DNA of 64,000 nucleotides, taken from positions 50,337 to 114,336 of the forward strand of contig JQAY01000005.1 of assembly GCA_001436895.1 (NCBI GenBank). Direction: 5' to 3'. The notes under the pieces are model-generated. The model was not told where the DNA came from, ran no database searches, and was given only the letters and a program-made list of their open reading frames with translations. The position numbers and the translations under genes are program-made. Positions 34,618 through 43,390 of the stretch are shown here, piece by piece. Position 1 is the stretch's first letter; each line of letters begins with the position of its first letter. The DNA is from Weissella confusa. GTDB lineage: Bacteria > Bacillota > Bacilli > Lactobacillales > Lactobacillaceae.

Positions 34618-35673
34618 GTGAAATTATTTGAGCATTGGCTACACTATAGCTTTGACTGGAAGTCACTAGGCTTGGCTTTGTTGATTGTTGTGATTTCAAT
34701 CGTTTTGGTTAACGGTATTGTGCGTGGTATTTTCCACCAAATTGAGAAGCGCATCCCCGACCGATTTGCCGGTTGGACTGATGTTTTGATGGCGTTTGAA
34801 AACCCAGCGCGTGTGATTGTTTTGTTTACAGGGCTACTAATTGCCTTACATACAGCCCACGCCCCACATTTGGTGACGCATTTTGCACACGCGATTTACC
34901 GCTCAGTGCTTATGTTCAGCATCGGATATGGTTTGTACAAGTTGATGGGTTCATTGACGGTACTATTGGGCCACTTGGGTTCACGCATTAACTTTGAACT
35001 TGATTCAATTGTGATGCCATTCTTGACGCGTAGTTTGCAATTTGTTGTGATGGCGTTGACTGTGACGATGATTTTGTCTGACTGGGGCATCAATGTAAAC
35101 GGTGTGTTCGCTGGACTGGGGTTGGCTGGATTGGCTATTTCTATGGCTGCCCAAGATCCAATCAAGAACTTGCTTGGTGGTATCATCATTATTACTGAGA
35201 AGCCATTCCAAATCGGTGATTGGATTAAGTCACCATCTGTTGAAGGAATCGCTGAAGATATTACGTTCCGTTCAACGTTGGTCCGTACATTTGATGGTGC
35301 GTTGGTGATTGTGCCGAATGCGACGCTGTCAAACGAGCCGATTACAAACTGGTCACGTATGGATACACGTAAGTTGGCGTTGACGTTCTACTTGGACATC
35401 GCAACAAAGACAAAGGATATGATGGCAGCGATGACGGATGTTGAAGCGATGCTAGCTGAAGATGATCGCTTTGAAACGGGTAGTCAAAAAGCCTACATCA
35501 ACCAAGTTACGACGCGTGGTCACGAGTTTATGGCAACGGCCCAATTTAAGATGGTCGATGGCGCGGATTGGGCTGGTACGCGTGCTGACATTAACATGAA
35601 GATTATTCGTATCTTAGCAGAACACGATATTCAACTATCAGCCGGCGTGGATACGCCAACTGCTAAGGCATAA
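34618..35673 (+). CDS. MscS-family mechanosensitive ion channel
   Basis: Membrane channel that opens under membrane tension and releases solutes on osmotic downshock. The 351-residue protein has about four or five membrane helices in the first 185 residues; the pore helix region is GLGLAGLAISMAAQDPIKNL with the Gly/Ala packing typical of TM3, followed by the beta domain start GGIIIITEKPFQIGDWI. A C-terminal cytoplasmic cage completes it. The start is GTG 34618, six bases after AGGAG. The small membrane protein gene follows after 16 bp. Confidence 0.92.
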   Translation: MKLFEHWLHYSFDWKSLGLALLIVVISIVLVNGIVRGIFHQIEKRIPDRFAGWTDVLMAFENPARVIVLFTGLLIALHTAHAPHLVTHFAHAIYRSVLMFSIGYGLYKLMGSLTVLLGHLGSRINFELDSIVMPFLTRSLQFVVMALTVTMILSDWGINVNGVFAGLGLAGLAISMAAQDPIKNLLGGIIIITEKPFQIGDWIKSPSVEGIAEDITFRSTLVRTFDGALVIVPNATLSNEPITNWSRMDTRKLALTFYLDIATKTKDMMAAMTDVEAMLAEDDRFETGSQKAYINQVTTRGHEFMATAQFKMVDGADWAGTRADINMKIIRILAEHDIQLSAGVDTPTAKA

Positions 35674-35689
35674 GAAAGAGAGAATTGTG

Positions 35690-35989
35690 ATGGCGTCTGT
35701 ACTTTTAGCAATCGTAGTCGGGTTAGCAGCCTTGGGTAACTACATGTTGTTTTCCGTATTGCCACAAGGGTTTGTCCAATGGTTAAGCGTCATTGGTCAG
35801 GCCGTGTTGTCAATCTTTGCTGTGATTGTTTTCTTTACGTACCAAGGTCGTAAGGAAACGTCAGGTTATGAAGGTTACCGTGTTTGGACAGTTGCGCGTG
35901 TCATTACGTGGCTAGCGCTATTTGGATCAGTGGCAACGTTTGTAGTGATGCTTTTGGCTGCGATGGGCATTCTTAAGGGAAGCATTTAG
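35690..35989 (+). CDS. Small membrane protein (99 aa) cotranscribed with mscS
   Basis: No family recognised. It has three hydrophobic helices at about residues 3-22, 30-50 and 68-92, with a short positively charged loop (YQGRKETSGYEGYRVW) between the second and third. ATG 35690 is preferred to GTG 35687; the ribosome site is weak (AAAGAGAGAA), so translation may depend on coupling to the channel gene 16 bp before. Its position suggests a membrane accessory role, which is inference. Confidence 0.75.
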   Translation: MASVLLAIVVGLAALGNYMLFSVLPQGFVQWLSVIGQAVLSIFAVIVFFTYQGRKETSGYEGYRVWTVARVITWLALFGSVATFVVMLLAAMGILKGSI

Positions 35990-36047
35990 TCAACTATTAA
36001 AACTTGTTTTGTTGTAATTTTGTAAAAAACTTAAAATCTGATTGATA

Positions 36048-36075
36048 TTGTATTGAACTGTGAATGACGTATAGT
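36048..36075 (+). promoter_or_regulatory. Promoter of the secreted CHAP-like protein gene
   Basis: TTGTAT (36048-36053), 16-bp spacer, TATAGT (36070-36075). This places the transcription start near 36082 and favours ATG 36104 over 36083 as the start codon. Confidence 0.65.
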
Positions 36076-36103
36076 AATTACTATGAGTAAACAGGGATTA
36101 AAG

Positions 36104-36712
36104 ATGAATCAGGTTGCGGTTGCGCTTTTGGTTGCAACTTTAAGCTCGTTGGGTGGTGTGACGGTCACAGCATCTGACACAAAAACAAATGCTGTCTCAT
36201 CAGCAGCAGTAAATAAGGCGGTAGCTGCTTCGGTCGGGGGAAAGACAATGAAGATCAAGCAGATTAACTACGTGCCGGGTACCGCAGCGCCAAGTCAACA
36301 AACGACTAAGACATACAAGCAAGTTATTCAGCCAAATCTTGATGCACCGGCTGAAGCTTGGATGTGCTTGGCGTATGTGGCGGGTGCCTTTGGGGGTGCG
36401 TCAGGGTATGCAACGGCTGCAATGGCCGCTGACGATGCGCCAGTTATGTACAACAATCAAGATTTCCCAGAAAACGTTTATGTACCGGTTTTCTTCCGCT
36501 TTGTGGATCAAGCTCACGGTAGCGTTGGTCACGTTGTGATTTGGGATGGATACAAGAAAGAATTTCTTTCAACTGGATCAAGCAATGGACACATCACGTT
36601 CCATTCGGTTGATGAAGTTTTGGCATGGCTACGTGGCAGTGGCGATGTTGAATACATTGGTTGGTCAACTGAAATGCCAATTGATCACCAATGGCGTCCA
36701 GTTGTGGATTAA
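36104..36712 (+). CDS. Secreted protein with CHAP/NlpC-like hydrolase domain
   Basis: 202-residue exported protein. Signal peptide MNQVAVALLVATLSSLGG, with likely cleavage after VTVTA; a Ser/Ala/Lys-rich linker follows. The C-terminal domain has a Cys in AEAWMCLAYVAGAFG, a His in SVGHVVIWDGY, and an aromatic end (YIGWSTEMP), the layout of CHAP-type cysteine peptidases that cut cell-wall peptides. No cell-wall anchor is present. ATG 36104 has AGGGA nine bases upstream; ATG 36083 has no ribosome site and would lie at the transcription start. It may be a remodelling enzyme or a phage-endolysin-like protein; the active-site fit is only partial. Confidence 0.7.
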   Translation: MNQVAVALLVATLSSLGGVTVTASDTKTNAVSSAAVNKAVAASVGGKTMKIKQINYVPGTAAPSQQTTKTYKQVIQPNLDAPAEAWMCLAYVAGAFGGASGYATAAMAADDAPVMYNNQDFPENVYVPVFFRFVDQAHGSVGHVVIWDGYKKEFLSTGSSNGHITFHSVDEVLAWLRGSGDVEYIGWSTEMPIDHQWRPVVD

Positions 36713-36726
36713 TAGAAAAAATGACG

Positions 36727-36759
36727 AAGGTCAAGTGCGTTTTGCGTGCTTGGCCTTTT
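36727..36759 (+). terminator. Intrinsic terminator after the CHAP-like gene
   Basis: Stem of about 12 bp, AAGGTCAAGTGC / TGCTTGGCCTT type with wobbles, followed by TTTTG. Confidence 0.65.
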
Positions 36760-36836
36760 GTTGGTATTCAGGGAGTAAACGCGGTACGATGTAGTCGTTT
36801 AAGAGATGCTAATTGTTTAATTTGGGGGACGATTAA

Positions 36837-38171
36837 ATGGCAGATTACGATTATGACGTTGTGTATTTGGGGACTGGTCACGGAACGTTTGATGGTGTGA
36901 TACCGCTAGCAAAACGCGGTAAGCGCATTGCAGTTATTGAGGATGGCATCATCGGCGGGACGTGTTCCAACTATGGCTGCAATCCGAAAATCACATTAGA
37001 TGCACCAGTTGCTATGCTCCGTTCGTTGGAAAATATGCGTGATGTGTTGCCGGTGAAAGATGCACACATTGATTGGGCAGCCAATCAGAAGCATAAGCAA
37101 GCCGTGATTGGCGGTATTCCAGACTTAAAGATCAGTCGCATGGAAGCTGTCGGCATTGAAATTATTAATGGCTACGGCATTTTACAGGACCGTCACACAG
37201 TCAAGGTTGGTGATCGTCAGCTATCAACTGACAAAATTGTGGTGGCGACTGGTTTGCGGTCACATCATTTGCCGATTGAGGGGACGGAGCTATTCCATGT
37301 TTCGAAAGACTTTTTGGCGTTAGAAGAAATGCTGGCCTCGGTCGTTGTGATTGGGGCGGGTTATATCGGGATGGAATTTGCGACGCAAGCAAATGCGGCT
37401 GGCGCAAAGGTAACGGTAATCATGCATGGTGACCAAGCGTTGAAAGGCTTTAAGCAAGACTATGTTGAGCAAATTATCGCTGATTTAACGAAGCGTGGGG
37501 TAACTTTCTTGCGCAATGTTAGCTTGAAAAAAGCAGAGAAGGTTGATAATCAAGTTGTTGTCACTAATGGCGCTGATGTGACAGTTGCGGCTGATTGGGT
37601 GTTAGACGCGACGGGTCGTATTCCAAACGTGGAAGGCTTCGGATTGGATGAGGTCGGTGTGGCTTACAACAAAAACGGTATTGTGGTGAATGATCATTTG
37701 CAAACGACGGTTGATAATATTTATGCGGCGGGGGATGTGATTGATAAAACACAACCTAAGCTGACACCGACAGCGATTTTCGAGTCGAAGTACTTGATGC
37801 ATTTGTTTGCGGGCGATACAACGGCACCAATTGATTATCCGGTTATTCCGTCAGTGGTTTTCACGTCGCCACGAATTGCAAAAGTTGGTTTGCAAGCTGA
37901 TCAAATTACGACTCCGGATAAGTACCAGATTGAAACGCATGATGTCTTAAAGAACTGGTACCGTAACGTCATGAATGAGCAGTTTGGTGAAAACGAATTG
38001 ATCTTTGATGAGCAACATCATTTGGTCGGCGCAACTGAAATGAGTGACTACGCTGAGCAAGTGATTGGTACGCTATTGCCGGCGGTTGAACTCGGGTTGG
38101 ATGCCGAACAAGTCGAACGCATGATTCACATTTTCCCATCGTTGGAGTCAATTACTTGGGAACAAATCTAG
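36837..38171 (+). CDS. Pyridine nucleotide-disulfide oxidoreductase (glutathione reductase-like)
   Basis: 444-residue FAD- and NAD(P)H-dependent enzyme. It has an N-terminal FAD fold (VVYLGTGHGTFDG), the redox disulfide in GGTCSNYGCNPK, a central NAD(P) fold (VVIGAGYIGMEFATQA), the second FAD motif NIYAAGDVID and a C-terminal dimer domain whose usual HPT motif appears as HIFPSLES. The active site differs from the common GGTCxNxGCxPSK by NPK. It may reduce glutathione or another small disulfide. ATG 36837 follows TTGGGGGAC. It is a single-gene unit. Confidence 0.87.
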   Translation: MADYDYDVVYLGTGHGTFDGVIPLAKRGKRIAVIEDGIIGGTCSNYGCNPKITLDAPVAMLRSLENMRDVLPVKDAHIDWAANQKHKQAVIGGIPDLKISRMEAVGIEIINGYGILQDRHTVKVGDRQLSTDKIVVATGLRSHHLPIEGTELFHVSKDFLALEEMLASVVVIGAGYIGMEFATQANAAGAKVTVIMHGDQALKGFKQDYVEQIIADLTKRGVTFLRNVSLKKAEKVDNQVVVTNGADVTVAADWVLDATGRIPNVEGFGLDEVGVAYNKNGIVVNDHLQTTVDNIYAAGDVIDKTQPKLTPTAIFESKYLMHLFAGDTTAPIDYPVIPSVVFTSPRIAKVGLQADQITTPDKYQIETHDVLKNWYRNVMNEQFGENELIFDEQHHLVGATEMSDYAEQVIGTLLPAVELGLDAEQVERMIHIFPSLESITWEQI

Positions 38172-38182
38172 TTGATGAGCTG

Positions 38183-38211
38183 TTGACATGAACTATATGA
38201 CCCCGTATAGT
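38183..38211 (+). promoter_or_regulatory. Promoter of the cytosine permease unit
   Basis: TTGACA (38183-38188), 17-bp spacer, TATAGT (38206-38211); close to consensus, as expected for a promoter controlled mainly by attenuation. Confidence 0.88.
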
Positions 38212-38217
38212 AGACAA

Positions 38218-38345
38218 AGTTGAAAATTTTGAATAGTTCTTTTAACTGTCAGCCGAGAGCTGGCCAAAGAGCGCGTCACTAAGGATAACTGTAGACTTTA
38301 ACGGGCCGCTCTGTACATTTTTTGTTACGGAGTGGCCCATTTTTA
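38218..38345 (+). promoter_or_regulatory. PyrR-type attenuator leader of the cytosine permease gene
   Basis: A leader RNA between a strong promoter and codB. It contains TTTAACTGTCAG followed by the hairpin GTCAG-CCGAGAG-CTGGC (38248-38264), whose loop fits the CNGNGAG of PyrR sites, then AAGGAT at 38281-38286. A strong terminator (GGGCCGCTCTGTA / TACGGAGTGGCCC, 38303-38338, then T5) comes next. The segment AGAGCG around 38268-38273 can pair with CGCTCT of the terminator's 5' arm and act as antiterminator. In known pyr leaders UMP-bound PyrR promotes termination. Assignment is by eye. Confidence 0.6.
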
Positions 38346-38379
38346 ATAAAACGGTTAACCAAGGTGCAAGGAGGGGAAT

Positions 38380-39729
38380 ATGGAAAAGCAGTTCGGTCGC
38401 GTTGAAGTGATTTCAGCCGACAAGCGTACGATGTCAAATTGGGATATGTTTGCCACATGGGTGGGCGCAAATGCCAATAACGGAACGTGGTACATCGGAG
38501 GTGTGATCGCCGCCGCAGGTATGTACACAGCGTCAACGACATTGATTATTTCTGGATTGGTCTCATATGCCTTGCTGGCATTGGCATCATTCATGGGTTA
38601 CAAGACGGGATTGCCAATGATGGCATTAACGCGTGCGTCATTTGGTTTGCGTGGTTCATTTATTCCATCAATCATTAACATTGTGCAATTTATTGGTTGG
38701 GCCGCCGCAAATACATTTATCGCCGCTATCTCGATTTCGGTTATCTTCAAGGACTTGTTCGGTTGGCAAGCCTACACAGCTGGTGGTAAGGCTGGTTTGG
38801 TCATCGGAATCATCATCATGTCATTGTTGCACTTGGCATCAATCTCATTGGGTGAGCGTTCAGTTCGAATGATTGAGCGTATCGGAATCGTGTTGGTTTT
38901 CATCTTCGTGCTTTGGGAATCAATCGTGGTGTTCCAACACGTGTCATTGGCTGACATCTTCGCTTGGAACCCACCAGCAAAGGTGCGTATCTCATCAGGT
39001 GCCGCCATTGATATCTTGGCCGCCTTCAACTTGGCCTGGGTAACGGCGTCATCAGACTTCTCACGTTTCACGAAGCGTAAGTCAGGTGCGACTGGTTGGT
39101 CATTCTTGGGTGCGAACATCGGATTGTTCTGGTTCGCCTTCATCGGTTTGACAGCTACGATTGCGACGGCCTTGATGAACAACGCTTTTGATCCAAACGA
39201 TTCAGACCCATCAACGATTGCCTCAAAGTTGGGCTTGGGAATTATCGCTTTGTTGGTTATCGTGATTACGTCAACGACGGCCAACGCGGTTAACTTGATG
39301 GCCGCCGGATCTGCTTTGACAAACATGTGGCACAAGGTAAAGCTAACGCCAGCCTTGTGGATTGTAACGATTGCCGCAACGCTTGTGTCATTCATTCCAT
39401 TGTGGTTCGCCACATTCTTGGATGCCTTCATCTTGTTCTTGGACTACATCGGTATGTTCTTGGGACCAGAAATCGCCGTCTTCTTGGTTGATTTCTTCTT
39501 CATCCGTAAGGGACAATACTCACTTGATCAATTCACGAAGGTGGATGGTAAGTACTGGTACAACGGTGGTTTGAACTGGATTGCGATTGCCTCATGGGCC
39601 GTTGGAATTGGATTGTACTTCGGTTTGAAGTCAGTGAACATCATTAGCCAAACGATTGGTGTAACTTTCGTGGCGATGGCATTGACGGGATTGATTTACT
39701 ACGTTGCAACGAAGCTAATTAAGAAGTAA
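38380..39729 (+). CDS. codB: NCS1-family cytosine permease
   Basis: Nucleobase transporter of 449 residues with about 12 membrane helices. NCS1 signatures: WDMFATWVGANANNGTWYIGG at the N-terminus (substrate-binding TM1), FGLRGSFIPSIINIVQFIGW in TM3, and the NAVNLMAAGSALTNM helix. Cytosine is favoured because a cytosine deaminase gene lies 2.3 kb downstream and a PyrR-type leader precedes it; other NCS1 substrates (hydroxymethylpyrimidine, uracil) are possible. ATG 38380 follows AAGGAGGGGAAT. It is a single-gene unit ending in a terminator. Confidence 0.88.
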   Translation: MEKQFGRVEVISADKRTMSNWDMFATWVGANANNGTWYIGGVIAAAGMYTASTTLIISGLVSYALLALASFMGYKTGLPMMALTRASFGLRGSFIPSIINIVQFIGWAAANTFIAAISISVIFKDLFGWQAYTAGGKAGLVIGIIIMSLLHLASISLGERSVRMIERIGIVLVFIFVLWESIVVFQHVSLADIFAWNPPAKVRISSGAAIDILAAFNLAWVTASSDFSRFTKRKSGATGWSFLGANIGLFWFAFIGLTATIATALMNNAFDPNDSDPSTIASKLGLGIIALLVIVITSTTANAVNLMAAGSALTNMWHKVKLTPALWIVTIAATLVSFIPLWFATFLDAFILFLDYIGMFLGPEIAVFLVDFFFIRKGQYSLDQFTKVDGKYWYNGGLNWIAIASWAVGIGLYFGLKSVNIISQTIGVTFVAMALTGLIYYVATKLIKK

Positions 39730-39736
39730 AACAGTA

Positions 39737-39771
39737 AGCACTGGAACTCAATTTGGGTTCTGGTGCTTTTT
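39737..39771 (+). terminator. Intrinsic terminator after the cytosine permease
   Basis: Eleven-bp stem AGCACTGGAAC / GTTCTGGTGCT with wobbles, 9-base loop, T5. Confidence 0.88.
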
Positions 39772-39927
39772 AATTTGTGGTTTGTGTTCGTGCTTACGCA
39801 CGAAGCAAATGCGGCGGGTCTAGTCTATTTCGGTGGGTTAGCGACGACACACAAACTTAAAATGTTAATTTAAAACTAACCTCATATCACGTATAATAGA
39901 ACTCATGCAAAACAAGAGGAGGTCCGT

Positions 39928-42006
39928 ATGGCTAATTATTTGATTATTACGGAAAAGCCATCAGCGGCGCAGAACTTCGTGAAAGCGTTGGGCGGTAAAG
40001 TTGGTAGCTTTGAAGGCAATAACTTCAATATCACAAACCTGCGCGGTCACGTGATGACGCTTAAGGAGCCGGAAGAAATGGTGGCGCCGGATTTGCAGAA
40101 GGCATACAAATCATGGACGTTGAAGTACATGCCATGGAACTTGGCCGATTTTAAGTGGCAACGAACTTATATTCGTAGCCGTAATCTGCGCACTGGTAAG
40201 TCTGAATCCTCAAAGAAATTACTTGATGAACTGAAAGCCGAAAGTAAGAAGGGTTATGACGCGTTGGTCATTGCGACTGATACGGATCCGTCTGGTGAAG
40301 GAGATTTGTTGGCATGGGAAGCGATTGATGCGATTGGCTGGAAAGGCCAAGTATTGCGTGCCAATTTCATGGATGAATCACCGAAGAGTATTAAGGTGGC
40401 CATGCGTGATTTGACTGATGTCACGGATAAAAATCAACACGGTGCCTACCTGAAGGGTGAAAGTCGTAATCGTTGGGATTTCGCGTCAATGCAATTAACT
40501 CGTATTGCGACGACTTCAGCTAAGAAGGCGGGCTACAAGGTAGTGGCGCGTGAAGGCCGTTTGAAGTCGGTGATTGTTTGGAAGATTTATGAGCAACTTG
40601 AAGCGATTAAAAACTACGTCCGCACACCATATTATGAAGTGAAGTTTAAGGACCCGGCCGGTCACGTATTTGGTCGCGTGACCAAGGACGGTGACGTGAT
40701 TCCATGGCGCTTTGCGACCAAGGATGAGGGACAAGCTGATATGGCGCAATACCACAGCAGTGCGGTGGTGAACGAAAAGCACCAGACGCGTACGCAAGCC
40801 CCAGGTCGATTGCTTGATTTGGCTGGTTTGGCGGCTGTGTTGGCGCCACGTGGTTATGCGTCAAAGGAAGTATTGGCAACGTATCAAAAGATGTACGAAG
40901 CCCAAGTCGTGTCGTACCCACGTACAGAAGACAAGACGGTGACACCGGAACAATTCAATGAGTTGCTGCCATTAGTGGATTGCATTGCGGACCTGGTTGG
41001 GGTGGATAAGAGTTTGTTAACGCATCGTCAGCCACGACCAACCCACGTTAAGGCGCAAGGAGCCCACGGTGCAAACCGTCCGGGTACCAACGTGCCAGCT
41101 GATGTGCAGAGCTTAAAGAAGTACGGCGACAGTGCCATGGCGATTTACGAAGTGTTGGCAAAGAACTATTTGGCGATGTTGGCTGAAGATTACGTGTATG
41201 ACCACGTCACAGCTGAATTGCAGGATTATCCCAACTTTAAAACGGCCTTCAATCTACCTATTAAGTTGAACTTTAAGTTGGTCTACGATTCATATGCGGC
41301 AACGCGTGTGGATGACGATGATGAGGAGGGCCAAGCAGGTGCGCTTGGACCAATGGCCGACCCTTATTTGCATGAAGGTGCGAATAAGAAGCCACAACAT
41401 CCGTCAACAAAGTGGATTATGGCCTATTTGGAAAAGCATAATGTTGGAACCGGTGCGACGCGTGTCTCAACCTTGTCTGAAATGGGCAAAGGGCAAAAGG
41501 CGATGTTGCGTGAGGCGAAGGGTAAGCTGACGTTGACGGAAACTGGTAATGTTTCAGCGGTGATGGTGAAGGGCACGTGGATTGCCTCGCCGAAGATCAC
41601 TAAGCGTCTATTTGAAATGATGGATGAAGTTGGTGAGTTTAAGATGACAGTGCCCAAGTTGCTTGAATCCGTGACGCAAGTGGTTGAACACGACATGCCA
41701 ATAATGGTCGCAAATGCCGAAGCGTTGCAGGCAACACTGGGTGCGCCAAAGCCTAAGCCAGTTCGCAAAGTTAGCGAGAAAACGACGGGAACGTTCAAGG
41801 GTGAAGAGATTACCTTTGCTAAAGAATGGAGTGGGCACAAATTTACGGACGAGGAAATCACCAAGCTGTTGGCAGGCGAAGAAATTAGTTTTCCAGCTAA
41901 GTCAAAGCGTGGAAAAGCTTATACCGCAGTCGGTAAAATGGCAAAGCAAACCTTCAAGGGCAGCACTTTCTACGGCTTTAAATTAAATCCAAAAGATAGG
42001 AAATAA
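39928..42006 (+). CDS. topB: DNA topoisomerase III
   Basis: Type IA topoisomerase that cuts and passes single strands, resolving recombination and replication intermediates. The 692-residue protein has the TOPRIM domain (LIITEKPSAAQ at the N-terminus; ATDTDPSGEGD near residue 115 for metal binding) and the catalytic Tyr330 in VVSYPRTEDK. The C-terminal 100 residues carry two short repeats (GTFKGEEITFAKEWSGHKFT and following) rather than zinc fingers. ATG 39928 follows AGAGGAGGTCCGT. A TATAAT at 39893-39898 with TTTAAA 17 bp upstream is the likely promoter. It is chromosomal housekeeping; plasmid TopB homologues also exist, but no plasmid genes are nearby. Confidence 0.93.
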   Translation: MANYLIITEKPSAAQNFVKALGGKVGSFEGNNFNITNLRGHVMTLKEPEEMVAPDLQKAYKSWTLKYMPWNLADFKWQRTYIRSRNLRTGKSESSKKLLDELKAESKKGYDALVIATDTDPSGEGDLLAWEAIDAIGWKGQVLRANFMDESPKSIKVAMRDLTDVTDKNQHGAYLKGESRNRWDFASMQLTRIATTSAKKAGYKVVAREGRLKSVIVWKIYEQLEAIKNYVRTPYYEVKFKDPAGHVFGRVTKDGDVIPWRFATKDEGQADMAQYHSSAVVNEKHQTRTQAPGRLLDLAGLAAVLAPRGYASKEVLATYQKMYEAQVVSYPRTEDKTVTPEQFNELLPLVDCIADLVGVDKSLLTHRQPRPTHVKAQGAHGANRPGTNVPADVQSLKKYGDSAMAIYEVLAKNYLAMLAEDYVYDHVTAELQDYPNFKTAFNLPIKLNFKLVYDSYAATRVDDDDEEGQAGALGPMADPYLHEGANKKPQHPSTKWIMAYLEKHNVGTGATRVSTLSEMGKGQKAMLREAKGKLTLTETGNVSAVMVKGTWIASPKITKRLFEMMDEVGEFKMTVPKLLESVTQVVEHDMPIMVANAEALQATLGAPKPKPVRKVSEKTTGTFKGEEITFAKEWSGHKFTDEEITKLLAGEEISFPAKSKRGKAYTAVGKMAKQTFKGSTFYGFKLNPKDRK

Positions 42007-42061
42007 GTGGTATACTCGATTAACAGTTCACAACATTAATTTTTTCCAGGGAGAGAAAGAA

Positions 42062-43303
42062 ATGCTAATCAAGCAAGTGTTAATTGAAAATGCAGCTGAG
42101 CCAAAGGACGTGCGTATCGTTGATGGCAAGTTTGCAGAAATTGCAGATAACTTGGCACCCGAGGCAGGTGAACAAGTCATCGATGCTACTAACAAGTTGA
42201 TGATTCCGCCATTCGTGGATCCTCACGTTCACTTGGACTCAACGATGACGGCTGGTGATCCAGAATGGAACGAAACGGGAACGTTGTTCGACGGTATCCG
42301 TATTTGGTCAGAGCGCAAGAAGACGTTGTCACATGAAGATGTGAAGCAACGTGCCATTCAAGCGTTGAAGATTCAAGCTGCTCACGGTTTGCAGTTCGTT
42401 CGTTCACACGTGGATATTACGGACCCTGATTTGGTGGCCTTGAAGGCATTGATTGAGGTGCGTGAAGAGGTTAAGCCTTGGATGACGTTGCAATTGGTTG
42501 CCTTTCCACAAGAGGGAATTTTGTCATTCCCTGGTGGTAAGGAATTGATGATTAAGGCAGCTGAGCTTGGCGTTGATGCGATTGGTGCCATTCCGCACTT
42601 TGAGTTCACGCGTGAATACTCAGTTGAATCATTGCACTTTGCCTTTGAAGTCGCACAAAAGTACAACTTGTTGATTGATGCCCACACGGATGAAATCGAC
42701 GACCCAGCTTCACGTGGTTTGGAAACGATGGCTACGTTGGCGCTGGAGACTGGCTTGAAGGAAAAGGTTACGGCGTCACACACAACGGCGATGGGGTCAT
42801 ACAATGATGCCTACGTTTACAAGTTGATGCGTTTGCTAAAGATGTCAGACATTAACTTTGTGGCCAACCCATTGATTAACATGTACTTGGGTGGGCGTTT
42901 TGATACGTATCCAAAGCGTCGCGGTTTGACGCGCGTGAAGGAATTGGATGCTGAAGGTATCAACGTGGCGTTCGGTGAGGATGACATCAAGGATCCATGG
43001 TACCCAATGGGAAATGGTAACATGGTCGATGCCTTGCACATGGGCTTGCACGCGACGCAAATTATGGGGTATTCAGAAATCATGAATTCATACCGCTTCA
43101 TTACGAAGAACGGTGCCCGTACGATGCACGTGCAAGATTCATACGGTATTGAAGTTGGCAAGCCAGCTAACTTCTTGATTTTCAACGCAACGAACTGGTT
43201 TGATGCGTTGAACGAACGTGCCGAAATGTTGTATTCAATTCACAATGGTGAGGTTTTGGTTGAAACGAAGCCAGCGGAAGCAACGATTAATTTGCCAGAA
43301 TAA
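42062..43303 (+). CDS. codA: Cytosine deaminase CodA
   Basis: Hydrolyses cytosine to uracil and ammonia for pyrimidine salvage. The 413-residue amidohydrolase follows the E. coli CodA pattern closely: metal ligands in PPFVDPHVHLDSTMTAGDPEWN, FVRSHVDI, VAFPQEGILSFPGG, AIPHFEFTREY, IDAHTDEIDD, TASHTTAMGSYN and the catalytic Asp in GEDDIKDPWYPMG. The residue before the DD pair is Glu here, where E. coli has His. ATG 42062 follows GGGAGAGAAAGA. It has its own weak promoter (TATACT at 42011-42016) and terminator, separate from the permease. Confidence 0.94.
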   Translation: MLIKQVLIENAAEPKDVRIVDGKFAEIADNLAPEAGEQVIDATNKLMIPPFVDPHVHLDSTMTAGDPEWNETGTLFDGIRIWSERKKTLSHEDVKQRAIQALKIQAAHGLQFVRSHVDITDPDLVALKALIEVREEVKPWMTLQLVAFPQEGILSFPGGKELMIKAAELGVDAIGAIPHFEFTREYSVESLHFAFEVAQKYNLLIDAHTDEIDDPASRGLETMATLALETGLKEKVTASHTTAMGSYNDAYVYKLMRLLKMSDINFVANPLINMYLGGRFDTYPKRRGLTRVKELDAEGINVAFGEDDIKDPWYPMGNGNMVDALHMGLHATQIMGYSEIMNSYRFITKNGARTMHVQDSYGIEVGKPANFLIFNATNWFDALNERAEMLYSIHNGEVLVETKPAEATINLPE

Positions 43304-43312
43304 TAGGGAAAG

Positions 43313-43340
43313 CGAGTGAACTTGTTTCGCTCGTTTTTTT
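43313..43340 (+). terminator. Intrinsic terminator after codA
   Basis: Eight-bp stem CGAGTGAA / TTCGCTCG with one wobble, 5-base loop, seven T. Confidence 0.85.
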
Positions 43341-43390
43341 GTGCAGTTGCGTATAATTAGTAAGGATAAAAAACGAAAGGGGTGTGGGTC

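Noticed and set aside
38218-38345. T-box or purine riboswitch before codB
   Set aside because: No T-box sequence (TGGNACCGCG) or purine aptamer core is present; the CNGNGAG loop fits PyrR better.
38772-39431. Antisense frame of 219 codons inside the cytosine permease gene
   Set aside because: It is a product of the biased codon use of the permease gene; no start signal and no protein-like motif.
39779-39857. tRNA-like fold between codB and topB
   Set aside because: Size and closing stem fit, but no T-arm, anticodon loop or invariant bases are present on either strand.
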